A stretch of DNA of 64,000 nucleotides from Inquilinus ginsengisoli_B (GTDB lineage Bacteria; Pseudomonadota; Alphaproteobacteria; DSM-16000; Inquilinaceae): contig NZ_JBNDJK010000001.1 of NCBI RefSeq assembly GCF_050434925.1, positions 6,324,001-6,388,000 on the forward strand, written 5' to 3'. The translations under genes and the position numbers were made by a program. The notes beneath the pieces are model-generated. The model saw only the letters and a program-made list of their open reading frames with translations. It was not told the DNA's origin and ran no database searches. Of the stretch, positions 45,033 to 55,100 are shown piece after piece (the stretch's first letter is position 1; the number at the start of each line of letters is the position of its first letter).

Positions 45033-46499
45033 TCACTCGTCGACCGACGTCCCGAACCAGCGGGCGCGGGTCTTCTGATAGTCCGGCTCCGGATCGTAGA
45101 CCCTGACCGCCAGCCCCATGTCCTGCGCGGTCAGGGTACCGGTGGCATTCCGCAGCTGGTAGCCGGCGACCACCTCGTTGCGCCGCGCCTGCACCAGGCT
45201 GAGCTGGGCGTTGAGCAGGTTCTGCTGCTCGGTCAGCACGTCGAGCACGGTGCGCGACCCGACCTGCGCTTCCTGCTGCAGGCCTTCCACCGCCAGCTCC
45301 TCGGCCCTGACCGCGGCCTGGAACGACTTGATCGCCGCCCGCGCCGTCACCAGCGCCTGCCAGGCCTGGACCGCGCCCTGGATCGCGGTGCGGCGCTGTG
45401 TTTCGATCTCGATCCGGCGCTGGCCATGGGTGTAGCGGGCCTGGCGCACCAGCGATTCCTGATTGCCCTGCGAGTATAGCGGGATGGTCAGCTGGGCCAC
45501 GATCGAGGCCGAATCGACGCGCGACTGCGCCCCGCCGCTTTCCGGCACCTCTTGCCCGAATGCGTTCGTCCCCATCGTCGTCTTCGGGTGCGAGACCGTT
45601 GAATACTGCCGCTGGAGCCGGGCCTGCACCGTCAGCTGCGGCAGCAGCGCGCCGAATTGCAGGTCGATGTTGTCGGCCGCGGCGCGCTCGGTGAACACCG
45701 CCGCGACGATGCCCGGATAGTTCGCCTGGGCCTTCTGGATCGCGTCCTGCATCGAGGTCGGCAGCCCCGCCGGCACCGTCGGCGTCTCCAGCGTCCCCGG
45801 CGGCTGGCCGATGAAGCGCTCGAAGGTGGCGCGGCTGGCGCGCAGCGTGCCCTCCGCCTCCACCCGGCCGGCAACGGCGCTGGCCAGGCTGGCCTCGGCC
45901 TGGCTGACGTCGGTGCGGGTCACCTCGCCGACATTGAACCGGTCCTGGGTCGCCTGCAGCTGCCGGCGCAGCACCGCCTCGTTGTTGCGCTGCACGTCGA
46001 GGGCCGACTGGTTCTGGACCACGTCGGCATAGGACGTCGCGGCGTCCAGCAGCACCGTCTGCTCGGTGGTCTGGACGACCGCACGCGTCGCCATCACCGT
46101 GTTCTCGGCCCGATTGACGGCGGCCGGAGTCTGGCCGCCGTCATAGATGTCCTGCGTGACGGTGATGCCGATCGTGGCCGGGTTGACCTCGTGCCACTCG
46201 CTGTCTCTGCCGCCGTTGTTGAGGGGAGTGCCGCCTGCGTTCCCATCAGTCTGAGTGTTGGTGAACTGGCTCTGGATGCTGGCGGTGGCGCTGACCTGCG
46301 GCCGGTAGCCGGACAGGGCCTGGGCGACGCCTTCATTGACCGCCTTCAGATTGGCGATGTCGGCGGCCAGATCCGGGTTGGTGGAGTAGGCCGAGGCCAG
46401 GGCCTCGGCCATCGACTGGGCCGAGGCCGGGGCGGTGCCCAGCATCAGCGCCGCGGCCAGGACCGCGGTGGAGAGCCCGAACCGTCCAAATCGTGTCAT
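45033..46499 (-). CDS. tolC: TolC-family outer-membrane channel protein
   Basis: A 488-residue outer-membrane efflux protein, the exit duct for type I secretion or RND pumps. A signal peptide (TAVLAAALMLGTAPASAQ) precedes two outer-membrane-efflux repeats. The N-terminal motif AEALASAYSTNPDLAADIAN and the helical LLDAATSYADVVQNQSALDV are typical of TolC. LRNATGTLTAQDMGL near the C-terminus is also conserved. Start at 46499 (MTRFGRFGLS). It follows the rhodanese gene by 2 bp and a pcm-like gene further upstream, an order known in alphaproteobacteria. Confidence 0.92.
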   Translation of the reverse strand: MTRFGRFGLSTAVLAAALMLGTAPASAQSMAEALASAYSTNPDLAADIANLKAVNEGVAQALSGYRPQVSATASIQSQFTNTQTDGNAGGTPLNNGGRDSEWHEVNPATIGITVTQDIYDGGQTPAAVNRAENTVMATRAVVQTTEQTVLLDAATSYADVVQNQSALDVQRNNEAVLRRQLQATQDRFNVGEVTRTDVSQAEASLASAVAGRVEAEGTLRASRATFERFIGQPPGTLETPTVPAGLPTSMQDAIQKAQANYPGIVAAVFTERAAADNIDLQFGALLPQLTVQARLQRQYSTVSHPKTTMGTNAFGQEVPESGGAQSRVDSASIVAQLTIPLYSQGNQESLVRQARYTHGQRRIEIETQRRTAIQGAVQAWQALVTARAAIKSFQAAVRAEELAVEGLQQEAQVGSRTVLDVLTEQQNLLNAQLSLVQARRNEVVAGYQLRNATGTLTAQDMGLAVRVYDPEPDYQKTRARWFGTSVDE

Positions 46500-46501
46500 C
46501 G

Positions 46502-46825
46502 TCAATACCGTCCCATGGTTGGATCGATCTCGCACGCCCAGGCATCGATGCCCCCGCGCAGATTGACCACGTTGTCCATGCCCCTCGCCGAAAGCCATCG
46601 CACCACCTGCGCGCTGCGCCCCCCGTGGTGACACATGACGACCACCGGGCGATCGCCCGGAATCTCCTCCAGCCGGCCCGGGATCTCGCCCATCGGTATG
46701 TCGAGCGAACCCTCGATCCGGCACACCGCCAACTCCTGCGGCTCGCGCACATCGACCAGCACATGCCCGGTGCCGTCGCGCCGCCAATCCGACAGGGTCG
46801 TCACGTCGATCTCGAACTGCTGCAC
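46502..46825 (-). CDS. Rhodanese-domain protein
   Basis: A 107-residue single-domain sulfurtransferase-like protein. VLVDVREPQELAVCRIEGS is the CH2 motif region, and the catalytic loop is MCHHGGRSAQV with Cys65. GGIDAWACEIDPTMG near the end fits the rhodanese tail. The start is a GTG at 46825. It lies 17 bp after the pcm-like gene and two bp before tolC, so the three form an operon. The acceptor substrate is unknown. Confidence 0.9.
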   Translation of the reverse strand: MQQFEIDVTTLSDWRRDGTGHVLVDVREPQELAVCRIEGSLDIPMGEIPGRLEEIPGDRPVVVMCHHGGRSAQVVRWLSARGMDNVVNLRGGIDAWACEIDPTMGRY

Positions 46826-46842
46826 CCGATGCCCCGTCGCAC

Positions 46843-47511
46843 TCAGAACTGGAAAGCCGGCTTGCGCTCGAAGCCGGGCAGCATCGCCGTCGTCGCGTCG
46901 AACAGCGGGCGCTGCGACGCGACTCCATCGACCGCGCTGACCAGCATAGCACGGCCGACGCCATTGCCGTCATCCACCACCGTGAGCAGGCGGCCGCCGG
47001 GCGCCAGCTGCGCGATCAGCGCCGCCGGCACTTCCGCCACCTCGCCGTCGATCAGGATGACGTCGTAGGGCCCTTCGGCCGGCCAACCCTCCGCCAGCGG
47101 CCCTTCAGCCAGCGCGACACTCCGAATGCCCAGCTCCGACAGCGCCCCACGCGCGGTGCCGAGCAGCGCCTTGTCCTCCTCCAGCGCCACCACCTTGGCG
47201 GCGAGGCGGGCGACGATCGCGGAGCTGTAGCCGGTGCCGGCGCCGACGATCAGCACCCGGCTGACCGGCGTGATCCGGGCGTCGTTCAACAGCCGCCCGA
47301 GGACCCGCGGCTCCATCAGCACCCGACGGCTGCCGATCGCCACATCCTCGTCGACATAGGCGACGCCGCGCCGGTCGGCCGGCACGAAGCGTTCGCGCGG
47401 GACGGCCATCATCGCGTCGATCAGGGCTTGATCGATGACCTTGTTGGGCTTGATCTGCCCTTCGACCATGTTCAGGCGGGCGGCTGCGTAGTCGACCATG
47501 GGATTCCGCAT
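46843..47511 (-). CDS. pcm: Protein-L-isoaspartate O-methyltransferase-like protein
   Basis: A 222-residue SAM-dependent enzyme. The N-terminal ARLNMVEGQIKPNKVIDQAL and VPRERFVPAD are PCMT-family features, followed by the SAM motif VLIVGAGTGYSSAIVARLA and VALEEDKAL. Alphaproteobacterial members of this branch often stand next to tolC, and their repair activity is not always shown, so the symbol is by family. ATG at 47511, or the in-frame ATG at 47499; no strong RBS precedes either. It heads the pcm-rhodanese-tolC operon. Confidence 0.85.
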   Translation of the reverse strand: MRNPMVDYAAARLNMVEGQIKPNKVIDQALIDAMMAVPRERFVPADRRGVAYVDEDVAIGSRRVLMEPRVLGRLLNDARITPVSRVLIVGAGTGYSSAIVARLAAKVVALEEDKALLGTARGALSELGIRSVALAEGPLAEGWPAEGPYDVILIDGEVAEVPAALIAQLAPGGRLLTVVDDGNGVGRAMLVSAVDGVASQRPLFDATTAMLPGFERKPAFQF

Positions 47512-47704
47512 CTGAGAACGGCGAGGCGCAGCGGCCGGGCGGCCGCTGCGCGCTCAAACGCAGCGGTTATATCGGCCTTCGCGCCCGCAACACAATCGGT
47601 CTGATGCCACGCGGCCCAATCGCCCGCGCGAACCGGATCGAAAGATCCACGCGTTCCTCCTTGACCCTGCTTCTCGGCGGACGATATACGGGGGCCGCCG
47701 TCGA

Positions 47705-47778
47705 GGCGCGATGGCTGAGTGGTCAAGCAGCGGACTGCAAATCCGTGCACGCCGGTTCGATTCCGGCTCGCGCCTCCA
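47705..47778 (+). tRNA. tRNA-Cys (anticodon GCA)
   Basis: A 74-base cloverleaf with acceptor GGCGCGA / TCGCGCC, D arm GCTGAGTGGTCAAGC, anticodon loop CTGCAAA (GCA, cysteine), T arm GCCGGTTCGATTCCGGC and encoded CCA. Confidence 0.96.
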
Positions 47779-47913
47779 AACGGCTCACCAAAAATGCCGG
47801 CCGGGACAGCATCTCCAAAAAGTGCCGCTGGGATGCAAGTGAGGCTTGGCAGCGCGGGGCGAGGTTGCTATAAGCCGCGCCACCAACAGCCCGGAGCGAT
47901 CCGGTGCTCGTGT

Positions 47914-47989
47914 TCCCTGGTAGCTCAGTTGGTAGAGCAGCTGACTGTTAATCAGCGGGTCACTGGTTCGAGTCCAGTCCAGGGAGCCA
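47914..47989 (+). tRNA. tRNA-Asn (anticodon GTT)
   Basis: A 76-base cloverleaf with acceptor TCCCTGG / CCAGGGA, D arm GCTCAGTTGGTAGAGC, anticodon loop CTGTTAA (GTT, asparagine), T arm with GGTTCGAGTCC and encoded CCA. It lies 135 bp after tRNA-Cys. Confidence 0.96.
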
Positions 47990-48180
47990 TTTCAGATTGA
48001 AACCGCGACCTCCGTCCGTCGCCGTTTCCACTCCATAGCTTCTTCCGGATGCGACAAGCGTCTGGAGGAGCTTCGGTTTCGGCCCCCCTGATTCGAATTC
48101 CGTCGGCCCGACCTCCACGAAGTGGATCGGCAAAGCGCCCGCATGCCGTCCAGGTTTTCCGTCGGCGCTCTGACCGCGCC

Positions 48181-48987
48181 TCAGGGGAATGGACGGACAC
48201 CGCGACATGCCCATGCGACCGCGGCGAACGACCGGGGTCCATCAGGCTCGCCGCCCTCATAGGCGGCCCTGACCGCGGCGTCGGTCTCGGCGCGCTCGGC
48301 CGGGCCGAGCGCCGACACATATTTGCCGAGCGGCCCTTCGCCCGCGGCGATCGGTTCCCAATAGTCATCAAACGACCGGTAGTCCATCCGGATCACAAGC
48401 GAGGTCTGCTCCACCTCCGCCAGCCCCTGCTCGATGAAGCATTGCTTCATCTCGTCCGGGCGCATCATCGGTTGGAACAGGTATCGGCTGCGCGCCTCAC
48501 GCGCGGCACCACCCGATGCGGCCACCGTGTCCCACATCATTCGCATCGAAGGCAGCCCGCCGAGATGATCCCAGACTGCGGCGGCTATGACACCGCCCGG
48601 ACGAACCACGCGGCGCATCTCGGAGACCGCTTTTGCGGCATCGGTTACAAAGTGAAGAACGAGAAGCGACAGAGCGCGGTCAAAATAGCCGTCCTGAAAG
48701 GGAAGTGCGCAGGCATCCGCCTCCCGAACAGCGATCCGCCTGTCGTGGTTGCGACGTCTCGTCTCCTCAACGAAGACGGGCGAATAGTCGATCGCGACGA
48801 CCTCCCTCACGTCTGCAGCCTGTGGAAGCGCAAAGGTCAAGCTGCCCGTGCCACAGCCGACGTCGAGGATCCGTTCGCCGTCATCGATGCCCGCAAATTG
48901 GATCAGCAAAGGCGCGAGTTTCTGGCTCCAGCGCCCCATCAACTGCTCGTAGCCGGCTGCGCGATTGACGTTGAAGCTCGACGGCAT
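48181..48987 (-). CDS. Class I SAM-dependent methyltransferase
   Basis: A 268-residue methyltransferase of the UbiE/Methyltransf_11 type. The SAM-binding motif is ILDVGCGTGSLTFAL, then VVAIDYSPVFVEETRRR, ALPFQDGYFDRALSLLVLHF and VVRPGGVIAAAVWDHLGG. I took the ATG at 48987 (MPSSFNVNRAAGYEQLMG) because GAGAGGG lies six bases upstream; a start at 49074 is not supported. The substrate is unknown. It may be separate from the surface operon to its right, 182 bp away. Confidence 0.87.
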   Translation of the reverse strand: MPSSFNVNRAAGYEQLMGRWSQKLAPLLIQFAGIDDGERILDVGCGTGSLTFALPQAADVREVVAIDYSPVFVEETRRRNHDRRIAVREADACALPFQDGYFDRALSLLVLHFVTDAAKAVSEMRRVVRPGGVIAAAVWDHLGGLPSMRMMWDTVAASGGAAREARSRYLFQPMMRPDEMKQCFIEQGLAEVEQTSLVIRMDYRSFDDYWEPIAAGEGPLGKYVSALGPAERAETDAAVRAAYEGGEPDGPRSFAAVAWACRGVRPFP

Positions 48988-49169
48988 TGCGACCCTCTCG
49001 GGCTGCATCATATGCCATCTTGTGTCGGGGCGCGCGTCCGATGTCAGGATCGTGGTTGAGCCGACTGCGTCCACGCCGGACAGCGGTCAACGCGTCGGCA
49101 TCTGCGAAGCGGACATGCGCCGAATTGCCTGTTTCCCGCCCGGGAGATCTCTGGACCTCGGCCCTCGCG

Positions 49170-49967
49170 TCATTTCCGGTGTCCCGGATCATAGGCCCGC
49201 AGCCTGATGCTTTCGGCGAAATTGCCGCGGAACATGTGCTGGCCGAGATGCCCGAGGTCGGATTTGAGATCGGCATGGACCTTGCCGCCGATATCCCGCC
49301 AGCGGCGGCAGAAGGCGTAGTCCTCCGACAGGTAGCGGTTGGTGTCGGGGTCCACCATGCAGTCGAAGAACAGCCAGTAGAACGGCGCCTCCGGATTGTT
49401 CGGCGGCCCGTCGGGCACGTAGTTGAGCTGCGGATAGTGCTGCATCAGCCGGCTGAACACATGCCGCTTGATCACCATGAACCCGGTCGGCGCCTCGGCC
49501 ACCTCGACGAAGCCCTCCTCGCCGACGAACTTGGCCAGCGGTTCGGAGCCGAGGCCGACCGGGTTGAACGGGTAGTCGGTGTAGAGCGTTTCGAACGCCT
49601 CCTTCGTCGTGCCGGCAGGCAGGCCCTGCTGCGGCCAGTTGAAGCGCTTGATCGGGTAGACCCCGGCAGCGACATCATGGTCCGAGAGCAGCAGGCGGAT
49701 CGCGTCCGCCGGCTTGAAGACGATGTCGGAGTCGATCCAGAACAGATGCGTGTACTGCTCGTTCATCAGGAAGAACTTGACGATCTCGTTCCGGCCCCGA
49801 GTGACCAGGCTCTCCGAGCGCATGTGCAGGGACGAGCTCAGTCCCAGCCGGATCGCCTCATGGGTGAACTCGAACAGGCTGGTCACGTAGTTCATCGAGA
49901 CGGCCGAGATGTAGCACGGCGTCGCCAGAAGCACGTTCATCGACTGCAGGGCGGAAACGGGGAGCAT
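49170..49967 (-). CDS. Glycosyltransferase-like protein (GT-A fold)
   Basis: A 265-residue protein with a GT-A-like sugar-nucleotide fold. LVTRGRNEIVKFFLMNEQYT is followed by HLFWIDSDIVF, whose Asp-x-Asp should bind the metal and sugar nucleotide, then VAAGVYPIKRF and, late in the protein, YLSEDYAFCRRWRDIGGKVH with an acidic ED pair likely to be catalytic. Relatives are phage or capsule glycosyltransferases and Anp1-like proteins. It stands 57 bp after the OmpA-type gene and could modify surface structures. The first ATG is at 49967; the true start may be the ATG some ten codons later. Confidence 0.7.
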   Translation of the reverse strand: MLPVSALQSMNVLLATPCYISAVSMNYVTSLFEFTHEAIRLGLSSSLHMRSESLVTRGRNEIVKFFLMNEQYTHLFWIDSDIVFKPADAIRLLLSDHDVAAGVYPIKRFNWPQQGLPAGTTKEAFETLYTDYPFNPVGLGSEPLAKFVGEEGFVEVAEAPTGFMVIKRHVFSRLMQHYPQLNYVPDGPPNNPEAPFYWLFFDCMVDPDTNRYLSEDYAFCRRWRDIGGKVHADLKSDLGHLGQHMFRGNFAESIRLRAYDPGHRK

Positions 49968-50024
49968 CAAAGAATCTCGGCTGTCTGACGGGTTAATCGC
50001 TGGTCTTTCCGGCCACGCGCCGGC

Positions 50025-50864
50025 TCAGGTGCAGACCCATTCGGGGATCCGGCACTCATTGGCATCGCCGCCGCAGATCGCGGTGGCCTTCTCCTCGGCC
50101 TCGCGGCGGGTCTCGGCCGAAGCGGCGCCCCAGGGGGCCGACCGGCCGGCGGCGGGAGACTTCCCGACCGACAGGGCGGCGCAGTGCTCGTAGGGGAAGC
50201 CGCTCTTGTCGTCATCGGTCCAGTGCCGGTGATTGCGGAACAACGACACGACCCGGCAATCCTGGCCGCCCCGGTGCACGCAGTGCCGCAGGGCGATCTC
50301 CTGTGCCTCATCCGGCTTGTCGGCGCCCCAGAAGAAGCCTCGCTTCTGGTCCGCCACCGAATAGGCGATGGCGCCCCAGATCCCCCTCATCCCGGGACTC
50401 TGCTCGGCCGCCGGCCCGGTCGGTGACAGGACGATCTCGACGCGGCGGTTCTGCGGCTCGCGGACGCCGTCGGCGGTCGGGACGAGCGGATCGGATTCGC
50501 CGACGCCCTTGACCGCGATCAGGCTGTCGGCAACGCCGTCCGCAATCAGTTCGCGACGGACCGATTCGCCACGACGAACCGAGAGGGCCTGGTTGTACTG
50601 GACCGAGCCCGAACGGTCGGTGTGACCGGTGACGTCGATGCGGGTGGTCTCACCCTGCAGCGCACTGGCCGCAGCCGAGGCCACGACCTGCTTGGCTTCC
50701 GGGGTCAGATTCGAGCTGTCGAAGTCGAAGAACACCAGGTAGCTGCGGTTGGTATCGATCGTCTCAGCCACGGCCGGCGCCGGCGCGAGAGGCGGATCGG
50801 CCGCCCCGGCTGCGACGGCGAAGCAGGCCCAGGAGGTGAGAACCAGAACGATCGGTCGAAGCAT
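50025..50864 (-). CDS. OmpA-domain protein fused to DUF4189
   Basis: A 279-residue exported protein. A signal peptide (LVLTSWACFAVAAGAA) precedes an OmpA C-terminal peptidoglycan-binding domain: YLVFFDFDSSNLTPEAKQVV, IDVTGHTDRSGSVQYNQALS with the conserved Asp, and VGESDPLVPTADGVREPQNR RVEI. The last 100 residues are a cysteine-containing DUF4189 domain (IWGAIAYSVADQKRGFFWG, YEHCAALSVG). No beta-barrel is present. The RBS GGGAG best fits the ATG at 50864. It is the third gene after the giant adhesin, resembling TpgA, an OmpA-type protein that holds the trimeric autotransporter Ata to the cell wall. Confidence 0.85.
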   Translation of the reverse strand: MLRPIVLVLTSWACFAVAAGAADPPLAPAPAVAETIDTNRSYLVFFDFDSSNLTPEAKQVVASAAASALQGETTRIDVTGHTDRSGSVQYNQALSVRRGESVRRELIADGVADSLIAVKGVGESDPLVPTADGVREPQNRRVEIVLSPTGPAAEQSPGMRGIWGAIAYSVADQKRGFFWGADKPDEAQEIALRHCVHRGGQDCRVVSLFRNHRHWTDDDKSGFPYEHCAALSVGKSPAAGRSAPWGAASAETRREAEEKATAICGGDANECRIPEWVCT

Positions 50865-50911
50865 CTTCATCTCCCGCAATCCCGGCCGCCGCTGCCGCGG
50901 GCGGCGTTCCA

Positions 50912-51583
50912 TCAGCCGACGGCGCGCAGGCTCGTCATCGCCACGCAGTTGCCGTCGATCGACATGAGCACGACCCTCGCCCCGTTGGGCAGGGACACCA
51001 GCGGCAGGTCGCCGAGCATGCCGGCCTGGCCCTTTTCCTGGCCGACGAGCTGGGTCGCGACGGCCTGGCAGCTGGCCTTGACCGGCGTCACCCGGACCAG
51101 GGTGCCTTCGCAGGAGCGCCCGACCGGAGCCGTGAAAACGACGCCGGCTGCGGGCATTCCCTGCGTCGACGGACCGGCGCTGAGCGCGACGATCGATTCG
51201 ACCGCATGCGCATCCACCGCCTTGGTGTCCCACTGGGTCTGCGCGGCGTAGCTCGCATCGGCGGCGACACCGCGGCCGAGCGCGGAGAAGACGTTGCCGC
51301 AGGCGCCTATCTTGGCCTGCTTGACGTGCTCGTCGAAGACGGTGCCGGTTGCGGTGGTGGCCGCAGCCGGCTGCGGTGCCGCCGGCTGTGCCGCGGCGGG
51401 CTGCTTGTTCTGGGCCGCCTGCTCCTGCGCCTTCGGCGCCTCTACCGCCGGCTTCCGCGCATCCGCCGCCTGGGCCGGCAGCTGGGCAAAGCCGATCAGA
51501 TCGAACGCGACGACCGCGCCGGCAATGAGCGCGACCGAGACGGTCCCCAGAAGCAGAGTCTTGGTCAGTCGCATCGTATTCAT
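50912..51583 (-). CDS. Exported hypothetical protein in the adhesin operon
   Basis: A 223-residue protein with an N-terminal signal or anchor segment (LLLGTVSVALIAGAVVAFDL), a Pro/Ala/Gln-rich linker (residues about 45-80) and a conserved-looking C-terminal part with three cysteines in ACGNVFSALGR, RSCEGTLV and VKASCQAV, plus a fourth in GNCVAM. No known domain is recognised. It lies 31 bp after the IalB-like gene and 47 bp before the OmpA gene. The start is at 51583 or 51574; the RBS AGAGAAGG is too close to the first and nine bases from the second. Confidence 0.7.
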   Translation of the reverse strand: MNTMRLTKTLLLGTVSVALIAGAVVAFDLIGFAQLPAQAADARKPAVEAPKAQEQAAQNKQPAAAQPAAPQPAAATTATGTVFDEHVKQAKIGACGNVFSALGRGVAADASYAAQTQWDTKAVDAHAVESIVALSAGPSTQGMPAAGVVFTAPVGRSCEGTLVRVTPVKASCQAVATQLVGQEKGQAGMLGDLPLVSLPNGARVVLMSIDGNCVAMTSLRAVG

Positions 51584-51614
51584 CCTTCTCTTTAAAAGAA
51601 CCAGTTCGAAAGGG

Positions 51615-52187
51615 TCATTTCATCGCCGAGAGGGCGGTGAACAGGCCTTCGAGGGGAGCTTGGAACGACACCTCGCCCGCATCCGGAATCGTGTAGGAGA
51701 CAGTGCAGTCGGTGCCGGCCTGGATGTGCCGCCGCAGCATCCGGCCGATCGCGATCGTAGCGGTGCAGAACGCCCCGTCGCAGCGGTCGGTCTGGGCGAC
51801 GATCCGGTCCGGCTTGTCGCCCAGCGCCAGCCCGATCTGCTGCCCGAGGCCGACCGCGGCCGGAACCCGCATCACCACCAGGGGCTGCCCGTCCGCCGTG
51901 GCCACGAAGGACCAGTTGAAGACGGGCGCCCCGCGCTGGTCGACGATCGACTGGGTCAGGTTGCAGACCCGGCGTTTCGACTTCAGGCTCTCGTCGCAGA
52001 TCAGGGTCCAGTTCTTGAACGGCTGGACCACCCGCCGGTACTGGCCGAGCTCCTCGCCGTCGGGGATGGCAACCTCCGAGGGCTTCACCGCGTAGCCGCC
52101 GGGCAACTGCACCCAGCCCACCGCGAAAGCCGTCCCGGACGTCGCCGCCACCGCCAGCGCCGCAAACAGGAGCCCTGCCAGCCGCAT
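51615..52187 (-). CDS. Invasion-associated locus B (IalB)-family protein
   Basis: A 190-residue periplasmic protein. A signal peptide (LLFAALAVAATSGTAFA) is followed by the IalB fold: NWTLICDESLKSKRRVCNLT, VVMRVPAAVGLGQQIGLALG, and DRCDGAFCTATIAIG with conserved cysteine pairs. IalB of Bartonella is needed for erythrocyte invasion, but family members are widespread in free-living alphaproteobacteria and their function is open. It starts 11 bp after the adhesin stop (RBS GGGCGAGG), so they share a transcript. Confidence 0.85.
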   Translation of the reverse strand: MRLAGLLFAALAVAATSGTAFAVGWVQLPGGYAVKPSEVAIPDGEELGQYRRVVQPFKNWTLICDESLKSKRRVCNLTQSIVDQRGAPVFNWSFVATADGQPLVVMRVPAAVGLGQQIGLALGDKPDRIVAQTDRCDGAFCTATIAIGRMLRRHIQAGTDCTVSYTIPDAGEVSFQAPLEGLFTALSAMK

Positions 52188-52198
52188 CGGCCTCGCCC

Positions 52199-55100
52199 TC
52201 AGTTGAAGGTGAAGGAGACGCCGATGCCGCCACCCCAGTCGTCGCCGCTGGTGACGGCCCGGGCGTTCAAGCGGACCCGGCCGGACTCGGCGGTGTAGCC
52301 GAGGCCGAGGGCCAGGGCCCCCTGCTCGTGCCACATGCCGCCGCCCATCGCGGCGCTGATCTTGCCCGGACGGGGATCGAACTGCAGCGACGATGCCGCG
52401 ATGCCGATCGCCGCCCCCTGCCAGGCCTCGCGCCGCGCCTGCTTGATCTTGCCGTTGAGAGAGTCGAAGGCGCCGTTCAGCTGGTCGACATTGACCGCAT
52501 CCGTGCCGGCCACGCCCGGCGCGACATTGCCGATGACGACCGGCGCGCTCTTGTCCCCGCCCTGCAGCGTGATCCGGTTGCCGATGTTGCCGGAGCTGTC
52601 GGTGTCGTACTTCACCGACAGGCTCGACAGGGCCTGCAGCTGGCTCACATTGGCTGCATCGGTCGGGGCCGAGCCGGCGGCGACGTTGGTGACGCGGCGT
52701 TCCGCCCCCGACGAGCCGACCGAGACCTCGCCGGTCGCCACCCCGGCGGTGGTAGCGCCCACCACCGGCGTGTAGGCCGCGTCGGAGAGGTTGGCCAGGG
52801 TCTTGGAGCCTGCGCCCAGGGCCAGCGAGTTGGCCTTGGTCGCCTGCGCCCCGGCGCCGATCGCGATCGCGTTGTTGGCGGACGCGCTGGCGCCGTTGCC
52901 CATCGAGATCGCATTGGCGGCGCTGGCGGTCGAGGCCGGGCCGATGGCCGTGCTGTTGGTGCCGGTGGCCGAGGAGTCCGCCAGGGTCGAGTTGGTGTGG
53001 AAGTACTTGATGCCGCCACCGCCGTTGATCGAGTTGTCGACCACCGACGCCAGCGCGAACATCTGCGAGCCGTTGATCGCGTCGGTCGAGGTCGCTGTGA
53101 TCCGCCCCGCCGCCACGTTGGTGATGGTGCGCTCGGCGCCGACATCGCCCACGCTCACCGTGCTCGTCGGGTTGGCCCCGGCGAAGTTGTCGAGCGTGAA
53201 GTTGTTGAACGAGGCGCTGGAGGTACCGACCGCAGCCGCGGTCTTCGAGCCCGCGCCCAGCGCCACGTCGCCGGCATTCGCGCTCGCCTGCGCCCCGTTG
53301 CCCATGGCCACGCTGTTCTGGGTCGAGGCCACGGCTGCCGGCCCGACCGCCACGCTGTCCGTCCCGATAGCCTGGCTGTCGGCCAGGGTCGAGTTGGCGT
53401 GGAAGTACTTGATGCCGCCGCCGTTGTTGATGTTGGTCAGAGTGCTGTCCACCGCCCCGATGGCGTCGTAGACGGTGGTGTAGCTGCCGCCCTGGACGAC
53501 GAAGGTGGGCCCGGTGATGGTGCCGTCCGGGTTCACCGTCGAAGTGCCGCCGAGCACGTTGGTGATGCTCTGCGCCGTGCCGAAGAGCTGCGAGCCGTTG
53601 ATGGCGTCGGTCGAGGTCGAGGACACCACGCCCTTGTCCATATTGTGCAGCCTGACCGGCCCGGAGTCCTTGCCCACCAGGGTCAGGTCGAACGTCGGCG
53701 TGCCGCCGTTCGGGGTCGTCGGCGTACCGGCATTGCTGTACTGGACCGGACCGATGCCGCCGTTGCCGACCTGGGTGCCCAGAACATTAATCGCCGAGTT
53801 GGTGGCGAAGAGCTGGCTGCCGTTCACCGCGTCGGTCGAGGTGGCCGAGAGGCGGCCCGCCGCGACGTTGGTGATGGTCCGCTCCGCCCCCGGCGCGCCG
53901 ACGCTGACCGTGCTGGTCGGGGTCGCCCCGGCGAAGCTGTAGTCCTTGCCGGCGATCGTGGTGCCCGCGGTGGCCACCACCGCCGCGGTCGTCGAGCCGG
54001 AGCCCAGCGCCACGTCGCCGGCATTGGCCCCGGCCACGGCGCCATGGCCGATGGCGATGCCGTCCTGGGTCGAGGCAACCGCCTCGGGCCCGACCGCCAC
54101 GCTGTCCGTGCCGACCGCCTGGCTGTCGGCCAGGGTCGAGTTGGCGTGGAAGTACTTGATGCCGGCGCCGTTGTTGATGTTGGTCAGCTGGTTGTTGATG
54201 GTCGTCAGGTTGCCGTCCACCGCATCGAAGGCGTCGGTCACCGTGGTGTAGTTGTTGCCCTGGATGTTGTAGGTCGGGCCGGTGATGGTGCCGTCCGGGT
54301 TGACCGTCGAGTCGCCGCCGAGATGGGTGACGATGCTCTGGGCCACGCCGTGGAGTTGCGAGCCGTTGATGCCCTCGGTGGAGGTGGAGGACACCTCGCC
54401 CGGCGCCAGCCCGGTGATCTTCGTGCCGTTCATGTTGAGGCCGGAGGCGTCGAAGACCTGGCCGCTGGTCAGGGTCAGGCTGTCCGCGGTCAGGGCCGGC
54501 GTGGTCGCCACGGTGATGTCCGTGCCGGTCCGGGTGACCGCGATGTTCTGGCCGTTCAGGAACTGCACCGTGCCGCCCGGCGCCACCTTGGTCGCGGTGT
54601 CGCCGTTCGCCTGCAGGTTCCAGCCGGCATTGGCGACGTCGCCGATTTCGTTGAGCTGGTTGACGTTCACCGCGTCGGTGCCGCCCACGCCCGGCGCCAC
54701 ATTGGTGATGGTCTTGCCGCCGGCATTGATCCCGGCCGTGGTGATGCTCGGGCCACCGGCGATGGTCAGCCCGTCGGTGGTGATCGAGGTGCCGCCCACC
54801 GTCACCGAGTTGAAGCTCGGGTCGGCCACCACGCCGTAGGTGATGGTCGAGCCGGTGCGGCTGACCGTGGTGTTGCTGCCCGCCGCGAAGCTCGCAGTGC
54901 CGCCCGGCGCGATGTTCTGGCTGGTCGCCCCGCCATCCGCGCTCAGGTTCCAGCCGGCATTGGCTGCGGTCGCCACGCTCTCGACCGCCTGGTTGGTGGC
55001 GAAGAGCTGGGAGCCGTTCACCGCATCGGTGGAGGTACCCGAGAGGCGCCCGGCCGCGACATTGGTGATGGTGCGCTCGGCGCCCGGCGCGCCGACGCTG

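Noticed and set aside
47952..48371. Minus-strand ORFs ending near tRNA-Asn
   Set aside because: Their apparent conserved ends are antisense tRNA sequence; no RBS.
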